In this document: positions 24,449 through 33,153 of the stretch, piece by piece
How the letters are laid out: the number at the start of each line of letters is the position of its first letter
Numbering within the stretch: the stretch's first letter is position 1
The notes under the pieces: model-generated
Database searches by the model: none
What the model saw: only the letters and a program-made list of their open reading frames with translations
Told to the model about the DNA's origin: nothing
Translations under genes and position numbers: made by a program
Assembly (NCBI GenBank): GCA_011959205.1
Contig: BLLV01000010.1
Location: 1 to 35,796 of the forward strand
DNA: 35,796 nt
Source: Bacteroidaceae bacterium
Lineage (GTDB): Bacteria; Bacteroidota; Bacteroidia; Bacteroidales; Bacteroidaceae
Direction of reading: 5' to 3'

Positions 24449-25618
24449 TTAATACACTTCCACTTTTGCGGCAATAGCCTTGCACTTGTCGCGCAAAGCC
24501 TCCAAATCACTGCCATTAGGAGCATAACAAACCACGACTCCCATACGACGGTTCAATTTTGTATAAGGTTTACCAAAAATACGGAGATAAGTGTTTGTCT
24601 CCTTACAAACCTCTTCTTCACCACGAAAACGGGGAGCCTCCTGGCTGGCAATAGGAGAAAGAATCACTGCACTGGCTCCTATGCGCTCTTGTGTAATTTC
24701 AGGAATAGGAAGTCCTAACACCGCACGCAGATGCAACTCAAACTCATTTAAATTCTGAGTACCCGCCAAAGTCACCATTCCGGTATCATGCGGACGGGGA
24801 GAAAGTTCGGAGAAATAAACTCCGTTTTCATGACTCAAGAAAAATTCAACTCCCCAGATTCCCGCACCGGTCAAAGCCGCCGTAACTTTATCGGCCATAC
24901 GCTGTGCTTCCTTCAAATGCTCGGGATCAATATGCGCAGGTTGGAAACTTTCCCTATAATCTCCCCCTTTCTGTACATGTCCAATAGGCGGACAGAACAA
25001 AGTAGGACCGTTTTTCTGGGTAACGGTAAGTAAAGTGATCTCGCTGTCAAACTGAATAAATTCCTCTATAATCAGCTCCTTGATATCACCACGACTACCC
25101 TCACAACCATAATGCCATGCTTGTTCCAACTCATCCGCACTCTTGACCAAAGACTGGCCTTTGCCCGATGAAGACATCAAAGGCTTCACCACACAGGGAA
25201 AACCGATTTCTTTCGCTGCCTCTTTCAATTCCTCCAAAGACTTGGCATAAAAATATTTTGCCGTTTTCAAACCCAGTTCCTTAGCTGCCAAATCACGGAT
25301 AGCCTTGCGATTCATCGTGAAGTTCACAGCACGGGCACTTGGTACAACCTGAACACCTTCCTGCTCTAAATGATACAAACGTTCGGTACGGATCGCTTCT
25401 ATTTCGGGAACAATCACATCCGGCTTGTGCTTGGCCACCACAGCATCCAGCGCATCACCGTCAAGCATGCTGAATACTTCAAATTCATCTGCCACCTGCA
25501 TGGCCGGAGCACCTGCATAAGAGTCACAGGCAATGACATACTGCCCTTTACGTTTTGCCGCAATAACGAATTCTTTACCCAATTCGCCGGAACCCAGCAA
25601 TAAAATCTTCTTAGTCAT
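24449..25618 (-). CDS. purT: Formate-dependent phosphoribosylglycinamide formyltransferase
   Basis: A 389-residue ATP-grasp enzyme that formylates GAR with formate and ATP, the folate-independent form of the third purine step. The start was set at 25618 ([17 protein letters not shown]), the normal PurT N-terminus; the 24 upstream residues of the longer frame run through a hairpin and look non-coding. Visible marks: [30 protein letters not shown] (ATP-grasp lysine and glycine loop), [20 protein letters not shown] and [10 protein letters not shown]. It sits alone, downstream of the padR-pspC pair. Confidence 0.95.
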   Translation of the reverse strand: MTKKILLLGSGELGKEFVIAAKRKGQYVIACDSYAGAPAMQVADEFEVFSMLDGDALDAVVAKHKPDVIVPEIEAIRTERLYHLEQEGVQVVPSARAVNFTMNRKAIRDLAAKELGLKTAKYFYAKSLEELKEAAKEIGFPCVVKPLMSSSGKGQSLVKSADELEQAWHYGCEGSRGDIKELIIEEFIQFDSEITLLTVTQKNGPTLFCPPIGHVQKGGDYRESFQPAHIDPEHLKEAQRMADKVTAALTGAGIWGVEFFLSHENGVYFSELSPRPHDTGMVTLAGTQNLNEFELHLRAVLGLPIPEITQERIGASAVILSPIASQEAPRFRGEEEVCKETNTYLRIFGKPYTKLNRRMGVVVCYAPNGSDLEALRDKCKAIAAKVEVY

Positions 25619-25643
25619 AGTATCTATATATGTTTGATATTCC

Positions 25644-25697
25644 TTACAAAAAAACGGAAAGTGGGAAACAAGACAACTCCCCACCCCCAACTTTCCG
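25644..25697 (-). terminator. Terminator-like hairpin in the purT leader
   Basis: On the minus strand CGGAAAGT (25690-25697) pairs with ACTTTCCG (25655-25662), extended by GGG/CCC across a bulge, and a run of seven T follows at once. It can be read as the terminator of the padR-pspC operon. It also lies between a TATCTTTG -7 box (25702-25709) and the purT ATG, so it may act as an attenuator of purT. Confidence 0.6.
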
Positions 25698-25701
25698 TCT
25701 G

Positions 25702-25709
25702 CAAAGATA
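25702..25709 (-). promoter_or_regulatory. Candidate -7 box upstream of purT
   Basis: The minus strand reads TATCTTTG, a match to TAnnTTTG, just after the pspC-type gene stop (25717). A start about 6-7 bp downstream would place the first transcribed bases at the foot of the leader hairpin. No -33 TTTG at 19-21 bp was seen. Confidence 0.4.
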
Positions 25710-25716
25710 GTGTATT

Positions 25717-26763
25717 TTATAAACTATGCGATATCATTGATGCAATATTTGGATCATTCAGTACAAAGAAAACACCCACCCCCAAAGCGATGAGCCACAA
25801 TACGATAAATATGACTTTGGTTACAACAGACATCGGCTGCCAACCTCCGAAATAACGCATCAGCATGTGTATCAGCCCTATAATAGGAATACCGATAACT
25901 AAAATGCCAGCAACGGACATGGCAACAGTCAGCCCCGGAGAAGTACCTACCGTAGCCCAATTTACCGCAGGCATCACCTCATAAAGTACCGCAGGCAATG
26001 CCGTAATCAGCCCTGTGGCCGCCATCAGCAATGCAAAAAAGACAATCAACAATACGAACAAAACAGGTGCACAGCAAATAGCTATAAAAGCAAGCAAAAA
26101 TTTGATAAGGAATCCGGCCACAGCCACAATCCCCTCTCCTATCTTCTGCAAGATGCTCCGGGGACGATCCGAACGTACATAGTCGTTCACTTTTTCAAAT
26201 CCGTCGGTTACAGTTTTGCCTATATTTTCCACATTAATGGCAGCTCCTTTCATGGCAAGTTTCTCGGGAGCGGTACGTGCCATAGGAATAACAATCCACG
26301 TTATGATGTAAGCCAATATCATCCCATGGACAAAGAAACCAAGAATCAATAAAATGACACGTACCCAAGTAACATCCCATCCCATATAAGCGGCCAGCCC
26401 GGAAGCCACTCCCCCCAGCACTTTATTGTCCGGATCACGGAACAGGCGACGCACAGTAGTTCCTTTTTGTCTTTCCGAACCGGATGTTTCTCCATTTTCT
26501 GCATCGGAAAGATCTTCGGGTTTACCCATGCGGGCTATGATTTCTTCCACATCCTCAATGGTAATGACCTGTTTGCCTTCATTCAAACGGTCTGTAAATA
26601 ACTCTGAGATGCGCAATTCCATATCATGCACTATTTCTTCTGCATCTTCCTCACGACGAAAGTGGATACGTAAATTAACTAAATAGTTATCCAGCAAATG
26701 ATAAGCGTCCTCATCTATATGATAAACGGTACCTCCTAAATTTATGGTTAAAGTCTTTTTCAT
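25717..26763 (-). CDS. PspC-domain membrane protein
   Basis: A 348-residue protein. The N-terminal 100 residues are soluble and acidic ([37 protein letters not shown]), followed by a PspC domain at about 103-165 ([20 protein letters not shown], then [15 protein letters not shown]), a soluble linker, and about four more hydrophobic helices up to the C-terminus. PspC domains occur in phage-shock and envelope-stress systems. It follows a PadR-type repressor by 13 bp, an arrangement common for PadR-controlled envelope-stress membrane proteins. Exact role unknown. Confidence 0.88.
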   Translation of the reverse strand: MKKTLTINLGGTVYHIDEDAYHLLDNYLVNLRIHFRREEDAEEIVHDMELRISELFTDRLNEGKQVITIEDVEEIIARMGKPEDLSDAENGETSGSERQKGTTVRRLFRDPDNKVLGGVASGLAAYMGWDVTWVRVILLILGFFVHGMILAYIITWIVIPMARTAPEKLAMKGAAINVENIGKTVTDGFEKVNDYVRSDRPRSILQKIGEGIVAVAGFLIKFLLAFIAICCAPVLFVLLIVFFALLMAATGLITALPAVLYEVMPAVNWATVGTSPGLTVAMSVAGILVIGIPIIGLIHMLMRYFGGWQPMSVVTKVIFIVLWLIALGVGVFFVLNDPNIASMISHSL

Positions 26764-26776
26764 TGCATCCTGTTTT

Positions 26777-27103
26777 TTAATTGTTTTTTAAATGGTTCAC
26801 TGTATTCGTCAACTCCTCCCAAGCAGCCTCCAGTCCACTAAGGAATGTTTCACCCTGAGGAGTGAGATTATAATATTTACGAGGTGGTCCCTGAGTGGAC
26901 TCCACCCATTCGTATGAGAGCAGGTCATCGTTTTTCAGCCGGGTAAGCAGCGGATAAAGCGTTCCCTCTACTACAATGAGCCGGGCTTCTTTCAATTTCT
27001 GAATGATATCCGAAGCGTATGACGGCTCTTTATGCAACAACAATAAAATGCAATATTCCAGCATTCCTTTACGCATCTGAGATCGTACATTATCTACATT
27101 CAT
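26777..27103 (-). CDS. PadR-family transcriptional regulator
   Basis: A 108-residue winged-helix protein starting at 27103 (MNVDNVRSQMRKGMLEYCIL); eight further upstream codons in frame lie in the likely leader. The PadR core is clear: SYASDIIQKLKEARLIVVEG, TLYPLLTRLKNDDLLSYEW and GPPRKYYNLTPQGETFL. PadR repressors usually control their own operon, here the pspC-type gene just downstream. An 18-bp-spaced direct repeat overlaps its promoter. Confidence 0.92.
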   Translation of the reverse strand: MNVDNVRSQMRKGMLEYCILLLLHKEPSYASDIIQKLKEARLIVVEGTLYPLLTRLKNDDLLSYEWVESTQGPPRKYYNLTPQGETFLSGLEAAWEELTNTVNHLKNN

Positions 27104-27126
27104 AATCCATAGTACTTTGTTTGGCA

Positions 27127-27159
27127 CAAATATATGTATTATATCAGTACCATGTATTA
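27127..27159 (-). promoter_or_regulatory. padR-pspC promoter with direct-repeat operator candidate
   Basis: The minus strand reads TATATTTG (27127-27134), a match to the -7 consensus, 23 bp before the padR ATG. On the plus strand ATGTATTA occurs at 27134-27141 and again at 27152-27159, an 18-bp period. PadR proteins often bind sites built on ATGT/ACAT, so this may be an autoregulatory operator. Confidence 0.45.
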
Positions 27160-27240
27160 CAAGGATCTATCATTTTACATAATTTAATTTTTAAACAAGT
27201 AAAAAAAGAAAGTCTACACCCTTTTTCAAGACAAAAAGTT

Positions 27241-27248
27241 TATCTTTG
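27241..27248 (+). promoter_or_regulatory. Candidate -7 box of the GNAT gene
   Basis: TATCTTTG matches TAnnTTTG about 36 bp before the ATG at 27284. The upstream region is T-rich without an exact TTTG at 19-21 bp. Confidence 0.5.
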
Positions 27249-27283
27249 CCTCCTGTTATAATTCTAAAAAAGACATAAAGTTC

Positions 27284-27781
27284 ATGTTTACCATACAAAA
27301 GGCGACAACCAATGATATTCAGTTGATCAACGAGATGGCTCAGGTTGTATTTCCGGCCACCTACCGGGAAATTCTTTCAAAAGAACAGCTGGATTACATG
27401 ATGGACTGGATGTATTCTCCGCAAAACCTGCATAAGCAAATGGAAGAGGAGGGGCACATCTATTACATAGCTTATAAAGACGGAGAAGCTGCCGGATATG
27501 TTTCCATACAGCCCGAAGGAGAACACTTATTTCATCTGCAGAAAATTTATGTACTCCCCCGTTTTCAAGGCTGCCGATTAGGCAAAGCACTCTTTGAGCA
27601 GGCTGTCAAAGCAATTAAAGAAATCCATCCCGGACCTTGCGAAATGCACTTGAATGTAAACCGTAACAATAAGGCATTGCAATTCTACCAACATTTGGGA
27701 ATGGAAAAAGTGACGGAAGGAGATTTCCATATAGGCAACGGATATTATATGAATGATTATATTATGGGACTGAAAATCTGA
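27284..27781 (+). CDS. GNAT-family N-acetyltransferase
   Basis: A 165-residue acetyltransferase. The acetyl-CoA-binding motif A reads KIYVLPRFQGCRLGKALFEQ (the Q/RxxGxG/A loop), followed by the motif B text HLNVNRNNKALQFYQHLGME. The N-terminus (FTIQKATTNDIQLINEMAQV) is typical. Substrate unknown; the overall text resembles uncharacterised RimI-like Bacteroides proteins. Its 3' end overlaps the converging acetyltransferase gene by 20 bp. Confidence 0.9.
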   Translation: MFTIQKATTNDIQLINEMAQVVFPATYREILSKEQLDYMMDWMYSPQNLHKQMEEEGHIYYIAYKDGEAAGYVSIQPEGEHLFHLQKIYVLPRFQGCRLGKALFEQAVKAIKEIHPGPCEMHLNVNRNNKALQFYQHLGMEKVTEGDFHIGNGYYMNDYIMGLKI

Positions 27782-28310
27782 GATTCAGTTTCTGGACCAC
27801 CAGCACATCCGTATAGCCACCGCCAAACGTATGCACCCACTCTTTCAATACCGCACTCTCTTTGTAGCCGCACGCCGCAAAGAGTCTGCGGCAAGGAAGG
27901 TTTTCCACAGCGATATAGGCAAACAACTGATGAATTCCCAGATAACGGAAGCAATGCTCCTCCAGCAAAGCCAGAGCATTACGCCCTATCCCCTGCCTGC
28001 GACAGGATTTATCCACCACAATCCCCACCTCGGCCCGGTTGTGCAAAGGATCGAAAGAACATACATCCACAATCCCCACCACCTGCCGGTTCCCGTTTTC
28101 TATCATCAGGCGCAACTGGCGGTCGGCAAACAAATCATTCTGGGTCTGTTCTATGTATTGCTTCAACTGAAAACGCGAATACGGGCCAGTGGTATTACTC
28201 ATCTCCCACACATCCGTAGCGTTCTCAAAACGGAACATGACTTCCAGGTCTTCCGGCTCCGGCGCACGGAGCTGGATCCCGTTCCCTTGAAAATGCCGGT
28301 CACTCATCAT
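27762..28310 (-). CDS. GNAT-family N-acetyltransferase, RimJ/RimL or SpeG-like
   Basis: A 182-residue acetyltransferase. It begins with the RimL/SpeG-type IQLRAPEPEDLEVMFRFEN and has the acetyl-CoA loop VDKSCRRQGIGRNALALLEE and YIAVENLPCRRLFAACGY. Such proteins acetylate polyamines, ribosomal protein N-termini or small amines; the substrate cannot be told. It overlaps the preceding membrane protein gene by 4 bp and is the third gene of the recR transcript, although no functional link is obvious. Confidence 0.9.
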   Translation of the reverse strand: MMSDRHFQGNGIQLRAPEPEDLEVMFRFENATDVWEMSNTTGPYSRFQLKQYIEQTQNDLFADRQLRLMIENGNRQVVGIVDVCSFDPLHNRAEVGIVVDKSCRRQGIGRNALALLEEHCFRYLGIHQLFAYIAVENLPCRRLFAACGYKESAVLKEWVHTFGGGYTDVLVVQKLNLRFSVP

Positions 28311-28798
28311 AAAGCAGGCTTTTCACCCTCCTCTTTTACCAAATCCAGCTCATCCAGCATCCGCTTGCGGGTAGGAACACAGAAGAGGGAAGCGATCAGT
28401 GCCATCATGGCACACAATACGCCCGTATTGTTCAGAGTCAGATAATAAAACGATAAGTTCACCAATACGGGAACCACCAGCATCCCCGTCCTTATCTCAC
28501 TCCAACGGCGATAACTTTTCAAGGCTTCCAGCAATGAAAGCCGCTTTACATTCTTCACCAGGGAAAGGCTGAACAACCGGAGCGATAAAGGGATCAGCCC
28601 CACCGTCAATAAAATCCCTACTGTCTGCAAGACATAATCCATACGGACATCGCCCGCATAAGCCCCCTCGGCCATCACTCCCGTTTCATAAAGAGCCGCC
28701 AGGAGCAAAGGCAATACCCACACCGATACATATTCTATCTGCAAGTATCGCAACAATTGTTTTATCTTCTTTTCCATCTTTTTCTGTTTTTTCTCCAT
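28307..28798 (-). CDS. Small membrane protein of unknown function
   Basis: A 163-residue protein with a lysine-rich start (MEKKQKKMEKKIKQLLRYLQ) and about four membrane helices (near 25-42, 55-75, 105-120 and 122-140). The loop VKNVKRLSLLEALKSYRRWS and the end RMLDELDLVKEEGEKPAL are soluble. I do not recognise the family. It begins directly after the recR stop and overlaps the acetyltransferase start by 4 bp, so it is translated from the recR operon. Confidence 0.8.
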   Translation of the reverse strand: MEKKQKKMEKKIKQLLRYLQIEYVSVWVLPLLLAALYETGVMAEGAYAGDVRMDYVLQTVGILLTVGLIPLSLRLFSLSLVKNVKRLSLLEALKSYRRWSEIRTGMLVVPVLVNLSFYYLTLNNTGVLCAMMALIASLFCVPTRKRMLDELDLVKEEGEKPAL

Positions 28799-29416
28799 TT
28801 ATGCCGTTCCCGTAAACAAAGTACGATTTATGATGGAACGTCCCAAAGTCACTTCATCCGTATATTCCAGCTCATCCCCGATAGAGATGCCACGCGCTAT
28901 CACACTCAGCTTCACGTCCATGCCTTCCAGCTTGCGCGAGATATAGAAATTTGTCGTATCCCCCTCCATTGTCGAACTCAAGGCAAGGATCACCTCCTTC
29001 ACCCCACCGCCTTTCACCCGTTCCACCAGACTTTCTATCTGCAGATCGGAAGGCCCTATGCCATCCATAGGCGAGATGACTCCCCCCAGAACATGATACA
29101 ACCCCCTGTACTGCTGCGTGGCTTCCACCGCCATCACATCACGGATACTCTCCACCACACAGATCGTGGAAGCGTCCCGCGCCGGATTGGAACAGATACG
29201 GCAAGTCTCCGTGTCCGATATATTATGGCACACTTTACAGTATTTCACTTCATGTTTCAAGGTAATCATCGAATTACCAAACGCCTCTACCACAGCCGTA
29301 TCCTGTTTGAGCAGATGCAATACCAGCCGCATGGCGGTCTTGCGTCCCACCCCCGGCAACTTGGCAAACTCTCCTACCGCTTTTTCCAGCAGCATGGACG
29401 GATATTGTTGATTCAT
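28799..29416 (-). CDS. recR: Recombination protein RecR
   Basis: A 205-residue RecR, which with RecO and RecF loads RecA at gaps. It has the N-terminal helix-hairpin-helix ([18 protein letters not shown]), the four-cysteine zinc motif YCKVCHN...[11 protein letters not shown], and a Toprim domain ([20 protein letters not shown], then [16 protein letters not shown]). Length is normal. The promoter region is shared with the divergent symporter gene. It heads a three-gene operon. Confidence 0.97.
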   Translation of the reverse strand: MNQQYPSMLLEKAVGEFAKLPGVGRKTAMRLVLHLLKQDTAVVEAFGNSMITLKHEVKYCKVCHNISDTETCRICSNPARDASTICVVESIRDVMAVEATQQYRGLYHVLGGVISPMDGIGPSDLQIESLVERVKGGGVKEVILALSSTMEGDTTNFYISRKLEGMDVKLSVIARGISIGDELEYTDEVTLGRSIINRTLFTGTA

Positions 29417-29437
29417 CAGTTATTTTATATTATAATG

Positions 29438-29483
29438 AGTGCAAACTTACGCAAATTCAGCGATTTTGAGTACATTTGCACTC
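29438..29483. promoter_or_regulatory. Mirrored divergent promoters of recR and the symporter
   Basis: GAGTGCAAA (29438-29446) and TTTGCACTC (29475-29483) form a perfect 9-bp inverted repeat. Each arm carries a -7 box: TAAGTTTG on the minus strand (29442-29449) towards recR and TACATTTG on the plus strand (29471-29478) towards the symporter. The ATGs lie at 29416 and 29495, so the symporter leader would be very short. Confidence 0.55.
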
Positions 29484-29494
29484 AAAAAAATAAA

Positions 29495-30976
29495 ATGAAC
29501 GGAATTTATATTCTGCTGACCATACTGCTCTATTTCGGAATATTGCTGCTCATAGCCCGTCTTACCAGCCGTCATTCCGACAATGACGCGTTCTTCCGCG
29601 GCAACCGCCGCTCTCCTTGGTATATCGTTTCTTTCGGAATGATCGGAGCCTCCCTTTCGGGAGTCACCTTCGTTTCCGTTCCGGGTATGGTACGCGGCAT
29701 CGACATGACCTATATGCAGACCTGTTTCGGTTTCTCCATAGGCTATCTCGTCATCGCCCACGTTCTGCTGCCGCTGTATTACAAGTTGAACCTGACCTCC
29801 ATCTACACTTATCTGGGAGACCGGATCGGAAAGCACGCCTATAAGACGGGGGCCTCTTTCTTCCTTCTGTCCAAGCTCATCGGAGCCGCGGCGCGCCTCT
29901 ATCTGGTATGCCTCATTCTCCAGCATTATGTATTCGACGCCTTCCATATCCCTTTTGCCGCCACGGTGACAGGAATTGTCATACTGATCTGGCTGTACAC
30001 CCGCCGTAGCGGCATACGCACCATCGTATGGACGGACAGCTTGCAGACACTCTGTCTGCTACTGGCGCTGGGATTAATACTTTATGAGGTTTCCGGCCAG
30101 TTGGATCTGGACTTTCCGGGACTGGTACATACCATCCGGGAAAATGAGCACAGCCGCATCTTTGTGTTTGACGACTGGCACAGCAAACAAAACTTCTTCA
30201 AGCAGTTCTTCAGCGGCATCTTCATCACGATTGTCATGACAGGGCTGGATCAGGATATGATGCAGAAGAACCTGTCGTGCAAGAACCTGCGTGAAGCCCA
30301 AAAGAACATGTATTGCTACGGCATCTCATTCGTTCCGGTCAATTTCCTGTTCCTGTCACTCGGAATCCTGTTGTTATTGTTCGCCTCGCAACTGAACATC
30401 CTCCTGCCGGCAGCCGGGGATGAGATACTGCCCTTGTTTGCGGCGGAAGGCCGTCTGGGATCCGCCGTACTGATATTCTTTACCGTCGGCATTATTGCAG
30501 CCGCCTTTTCCAGTGCCGATTCGGCATTGACCGCCCTCACCACCAGCTTCTGTATAGACATCTCAGGCATAAGCCATTTGTCCAGCAAAGAAGCGGAAAG
30601 ACGGAGAAAGATCGTGCACTTCTGCATATCAGTCCTCTTCATCGGAATCATCCTGCTGTTCAAGGCTGTAAACAACAAAAGTGTCATTGACGCCATCTAT
30701 ACCATCGCCTCGTACACTTACGGCCCGTTACTGGGGCTGTTTGTATTCGGGCTGTTTACCCAAATGCGGCCGCGCGACCGTTTTGTTCCTTACATCGCCA
30801 TCGCCTCACCGCTATTATGCTATGCCACAGACCGACTGGTGTCCACCTCCACCGGCTATCAGTTTGGCTATGAAATGTTAATGTTTAACGGCTTCCTGAC
30901 TTTTATGGGGCTGGCTTGTTTAAGTATAAAAACGAAGAATTATGGAAATACTCAGTGCAGAATTTATAGTAAGTAA
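29495..30976 (+). CDS. Sodium:solute symporter (SSS family)
   Basis: A 493-residue membrane protein with about 13 helices. The start was placed at 29495 ([15 protein letters not shown]), just after a -7 box; the same frame is open for 246 codons upstream, but that part runs through recR on the other strand and looks non-coding. SSS marks include [50 protein letters not shown] and [20 protein letters not shown]. It imports an unknown substrate with sodium. The 3' end overlaps engB by 35 bp. Confidence 0.93.
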   Translation: MNGIYILLTILLYFGILLLIARLTSRHSDNDAFFRGNRRSPWYIVSFGMIGASLSGVTFVSVPGMVRGIDMTYMQTCFGFSIGYLVIAHVLLPLYYKLNLTSIYTYLGDRIGKHAYKTGASFFLLSKLIGAAARLYLVCLILQHYVFDAFHIPFAATVTGIVILIWLYTRRSGIRTIVWTDSLQTLCLLLALGLILYEVSGQLDLDFPGLVHTIRENEHSRIFVFDDWHSKQNFFKQFFSGIFITIVMTGLDQDMMQKNLSCKNLREAQKNMYCYGISFVPVNFLFLSLGILLLLFASQLNILLPAAGDEILPLFAAEGRLGSAVLIFFTVGIIAAAFSSADSALTALTTSFCIDISGISHLSSKEAERRRKIVHFCISVLFIGIILLFKAVNNKSVIDAIYTIASYTYGPLLGLFVFGLFTQMRPRDRFVPYIAIASPLLCYATDRLVSTSTGYQFGYEMLMFNGFLTFMGLACLSIKTKNYGNTQCRIYSK

Positions 30977-31550
30977 CACAAAAGTAGAGAAATGCCCGCA
31001 GGACAACCTGCCCGAATATGCATTTATCGGCCGTTCAAATGTAGGAAAATCGAGTCTGATAAATATGTTGACCAAACGTCCTAAGCTGGCAATGACCTCC
31101 TCCACTCCGGGGAAGACCTTGCTGATCAATCACTTTCTGGTCAATAAAGAATGGTATCTGGTGGATTTGCCGGGATACGGATATGCCTCCCGAGGCAAAA
31201 AACAAGTGGAAAAGATCCAGCAGATTATCGAGGATTATATTCTGGAACGCGAACAAATGACCAATCTGTTCGTCTTGGTCGACTGCCGTCTGGAACCTCA
31301 GAAAATCGATCTGGAGTTTATGGAATGGCTGGGAGAAAATGGAGTACCTTTCTCTATCATCTTCACCAAAGCCGACAAGCTGACAGGTGGCAAAATTAAG
31401 GATAATGTAAACAAATATTTTAAAAAGCTGGCAGAACAGTGGGAAGAACTCCCTCCTTATTTCATCTCCTCCTCTGAAAAGAAAACAGGAAGACATGAAA
31501 TTCTGGACTATATCGACAGTATCAACCGGTCACTGAAAGCACAGGATTAA
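30942..31550 (+). CDS. engB: Ribosome biogenesis GTPase EngB/YsxC
   Basis: A 202-residue GTPase for assembly of the large ribosomal subunit. G1 is GRSNVGKS (30-37), G2 region STPGKT, G3 DLPGYG, G4 FTKAD and G5-like ISSSEKKT. Size and N-terminal text ([20 protein letters not shown]) fit the family. The start lies inside the end of the symporter gene (35-bp overlap in another frame), which indicates transcription and probable coupling with that gene. A terminator hairpin follows at 31617-31654. Confidence 0.96.
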   Translation: MEILSAEFIVSNTKVEKCPQDNLPEYAFIGRSNVGKSSLINMLTKRPKLAMTSSTPGKTLLINHFLVNKEWYLVDLPGYGYASRGKKQVEKIQQIIEDYILEREQMTNLFVLVDCRLEPQKIDLEFMEWLGENGVPFSIIFTKADKLTGGKIKDNVNKYFKKLAEQWEELPPYFISSSEKKTGRHEILDYIDSINRSLKAQD

Positions 31551-31616
31551 ACAAGTGCCATAAGCCTATCAATGCTCTTTCTTAGAAAATTTATTGTGGG
31601 GGCTAGTAATAATAAA

Positions 31617-31663
31617 AGGAGAAGCCGGTAGTATTTTCAGCACTAGCTTCTCCTCTCATTTTT
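31617..31663. terminator. Terminator between engB and the converging membrane protein gene
   Basis: AGGAGAAGC (31617-31625) pairs with GCTTCTCCT (31646-31654), with further pairing in the loop, followed on the plus strand by CTCATTTTT. Lies between genes ending at 31550 (plus) and 31712 (minus); may serve both. Confidence 0.75.
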
Positions 31664-31711
31664 CGGCCGATCAGCAAGACATCGCTATCCCGAAAACAAC
31701 GATAGTTCCTA

Positions 31712-32746
31712 TCAGATATCTACTCTTTCCTGTGTTTTCCTACTACCATAAGCACCGGCAGCACAGCACAATACAGCACCAAACAATATAGCAAAGAATG
31801 AAATCAAGGCAGACCGTGCAGCTGCATCCGTAGCCTTATCGGCAGCTACCAAAGCCTTATGTTTGATCTCTTTCCATTCTTGTGACGCTTTTTGCAGATT
31901 AACTTCCAAATTGTCTATCTGTTTTGCGGCTTCCAAACGTGCGTTGTCAATCAGGTTCACATACTGTTCGACCATTTTATCTGCTTCCGGCTTAGACAGA
32001 TTGGTATTGTTGGCTATCACTTTGGTCAAATCATTCCGGTCTATCTTCCGGTTCAGATTTTCCGTACGTTGTTTCAAACGTTTCAAAAAGCCATTCACTG
32101 TTTCGTCTGCTTCTTGAGGAGAAGCAACAATTGTTTTTAAGGACTTGCCCAAGTCATCTTTTACCTCCTCCAATTGTTTCTTCAAATAGTCCGGATGCAA
32201 TTCTTTCACATCACTTTTAGCAAGTGCCGTACGGATATTTTGCGGCATGTCCCCTTCTTTCAAGACAGCATTGAAATCAATCTCGCCAAATAATTCCTTT
32301 GCCTCCTCAGATAATGCGGAGACTCCATTTCCAACGGCATCGCCTGCTCCGGACAAGACACCACCTGTAACAGATGAAACGGCTCCCAATGCATTTGCTG
32401 TCATTTTCGCTGTACCTACTGCTAAAAAAATTCCCAGTATTACAGCAACAATCAGCGTGGTAGCCCAAACCAAAAATCCGTGTATTATCCCATCCATACC
32501 GGCCAGCTTTCCGGCAACAAAGCCACCGGCAGTCATGCCAGCAACCAGAATGACCGCAGAACCAATTCCTACCGCTGTGCCTATGCCTGATGCAGGATGT
32601 TCAGATAATGGATCAAACATAAATAATCCGATACTTGAGTTTAATATGGACAGCAGTACAGATATCGCCAATACGGTCATGACACCTCCCAACACACTGC
32701 CCCAGGACACTCTTCCCTTCAGTTCTGTCAAACTTAATTTTTTCAT
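31712..32746 (-). CDS. Membrane protein of unknown function with long soluble helical middle
   Basis: A 344-residue protein starting at 32746 (MKKLSLTELKGRVSWGSVLG); the longer frame back to 32791 runs through an AT-rich leader. Three hydrophobic, glycine-rich helices occupy about 15-120, then a long charged, probably helical segment of about 180 residues (for example LKKQLEEVKDDLGKSLKTIV and QIDNLEVNLQKASQEWKEIK), and a last helix ALISFFAILFGAVLCCAAGA before a short basic tail. I do not recognise a family. The layout would expose the helical segment on one side of the inner membrane, anchored at both ends. Confidence 0.85.
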   Translation of the reverse strand: MKKLSLTELKGRVSWGSVLGGVMTVLAISVLLSILNSSIGLFMFDPLSEHPASGIGTAVGIGSAVILVAGMTAGGFVAGKLAGMDGIIHGFLVWATTLIVAVILGIFLAVGTAKMTANALGAVSSVTGGVLSGAGDAVGNGVSALSEEAKELFGEIDFNAVLKEGDMPQNIRTALAKSDVKELHPDYLKKQLEEVKDDLGKSLKTIVASPQEADETVNGFLKRLKQRTENLNRKIDRNDLTKVIANNTNLSKPEADKMVEQYVNLIDNARLEAAKQIDNLEVNLQKASQEWKEIKHKALVAADKATDAAARSALISFFAILFGAVLCCAAGAYGSRKTQERVDI

Positions 32747-32791
32747 AATTGTCAGGTTTTTAATTAATACTATAATTGATACTTCACACAA

Positions 32792-33153
32792 AAAACAACG
32801 CTAAAAGAATATTTGTTTAATTTATATTTGTTATTACCATAAACATTTGTGTTAAAAAAAGCATGAATATATAAAGTTATATTCGAAGGGGGGATATATA
32901 AATCCAAGAGCCATATACCTTATATAATATCCGGAATCCCATTTTATGGCTAATATGGAGTTTATACGCTTTTGAGTTTTCTAAACAGATATTAAATTCC
33001 CCCCGACTTTCCGAACCATCCTTTTTTACAAATTGTTTTTTAATAAAAGACAATGACAAAGCAATTTATTATCTTGCGTACAATCACAACTATACAACAG
33101 ATAATATACCGCGTATGACATTTTATTGTATTACCATTAATTTATTTTTAATT
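32792..33153. other. AT-rich intergenic region
   Basis: A 362-bp gap between two divergent genes, presumably holding the promoters of both. I see no exact TAnnTTTG box; a TATCTTGC near 33072-33079 is the closest match for the OmpA-family gene. A G6 run near 32887 and a C6 run near 33001 could pair. A 60-codon minus-strand frame (32877-33059) has no support. Confidence 0.4.

Noticed and set aside
28757..29494. Long N-terminal extension of the sodium symporter
   Set aside because: The extension is antisense to recR, has shadow-like composition, and the -7 box and ATG at 29495 explain the true start.
32877..33059. A 60-aa minus-strand ORF
   Set aside because: No promoter, no recognisable domain, and it lies in AT-rich DNA between two divergent genes.
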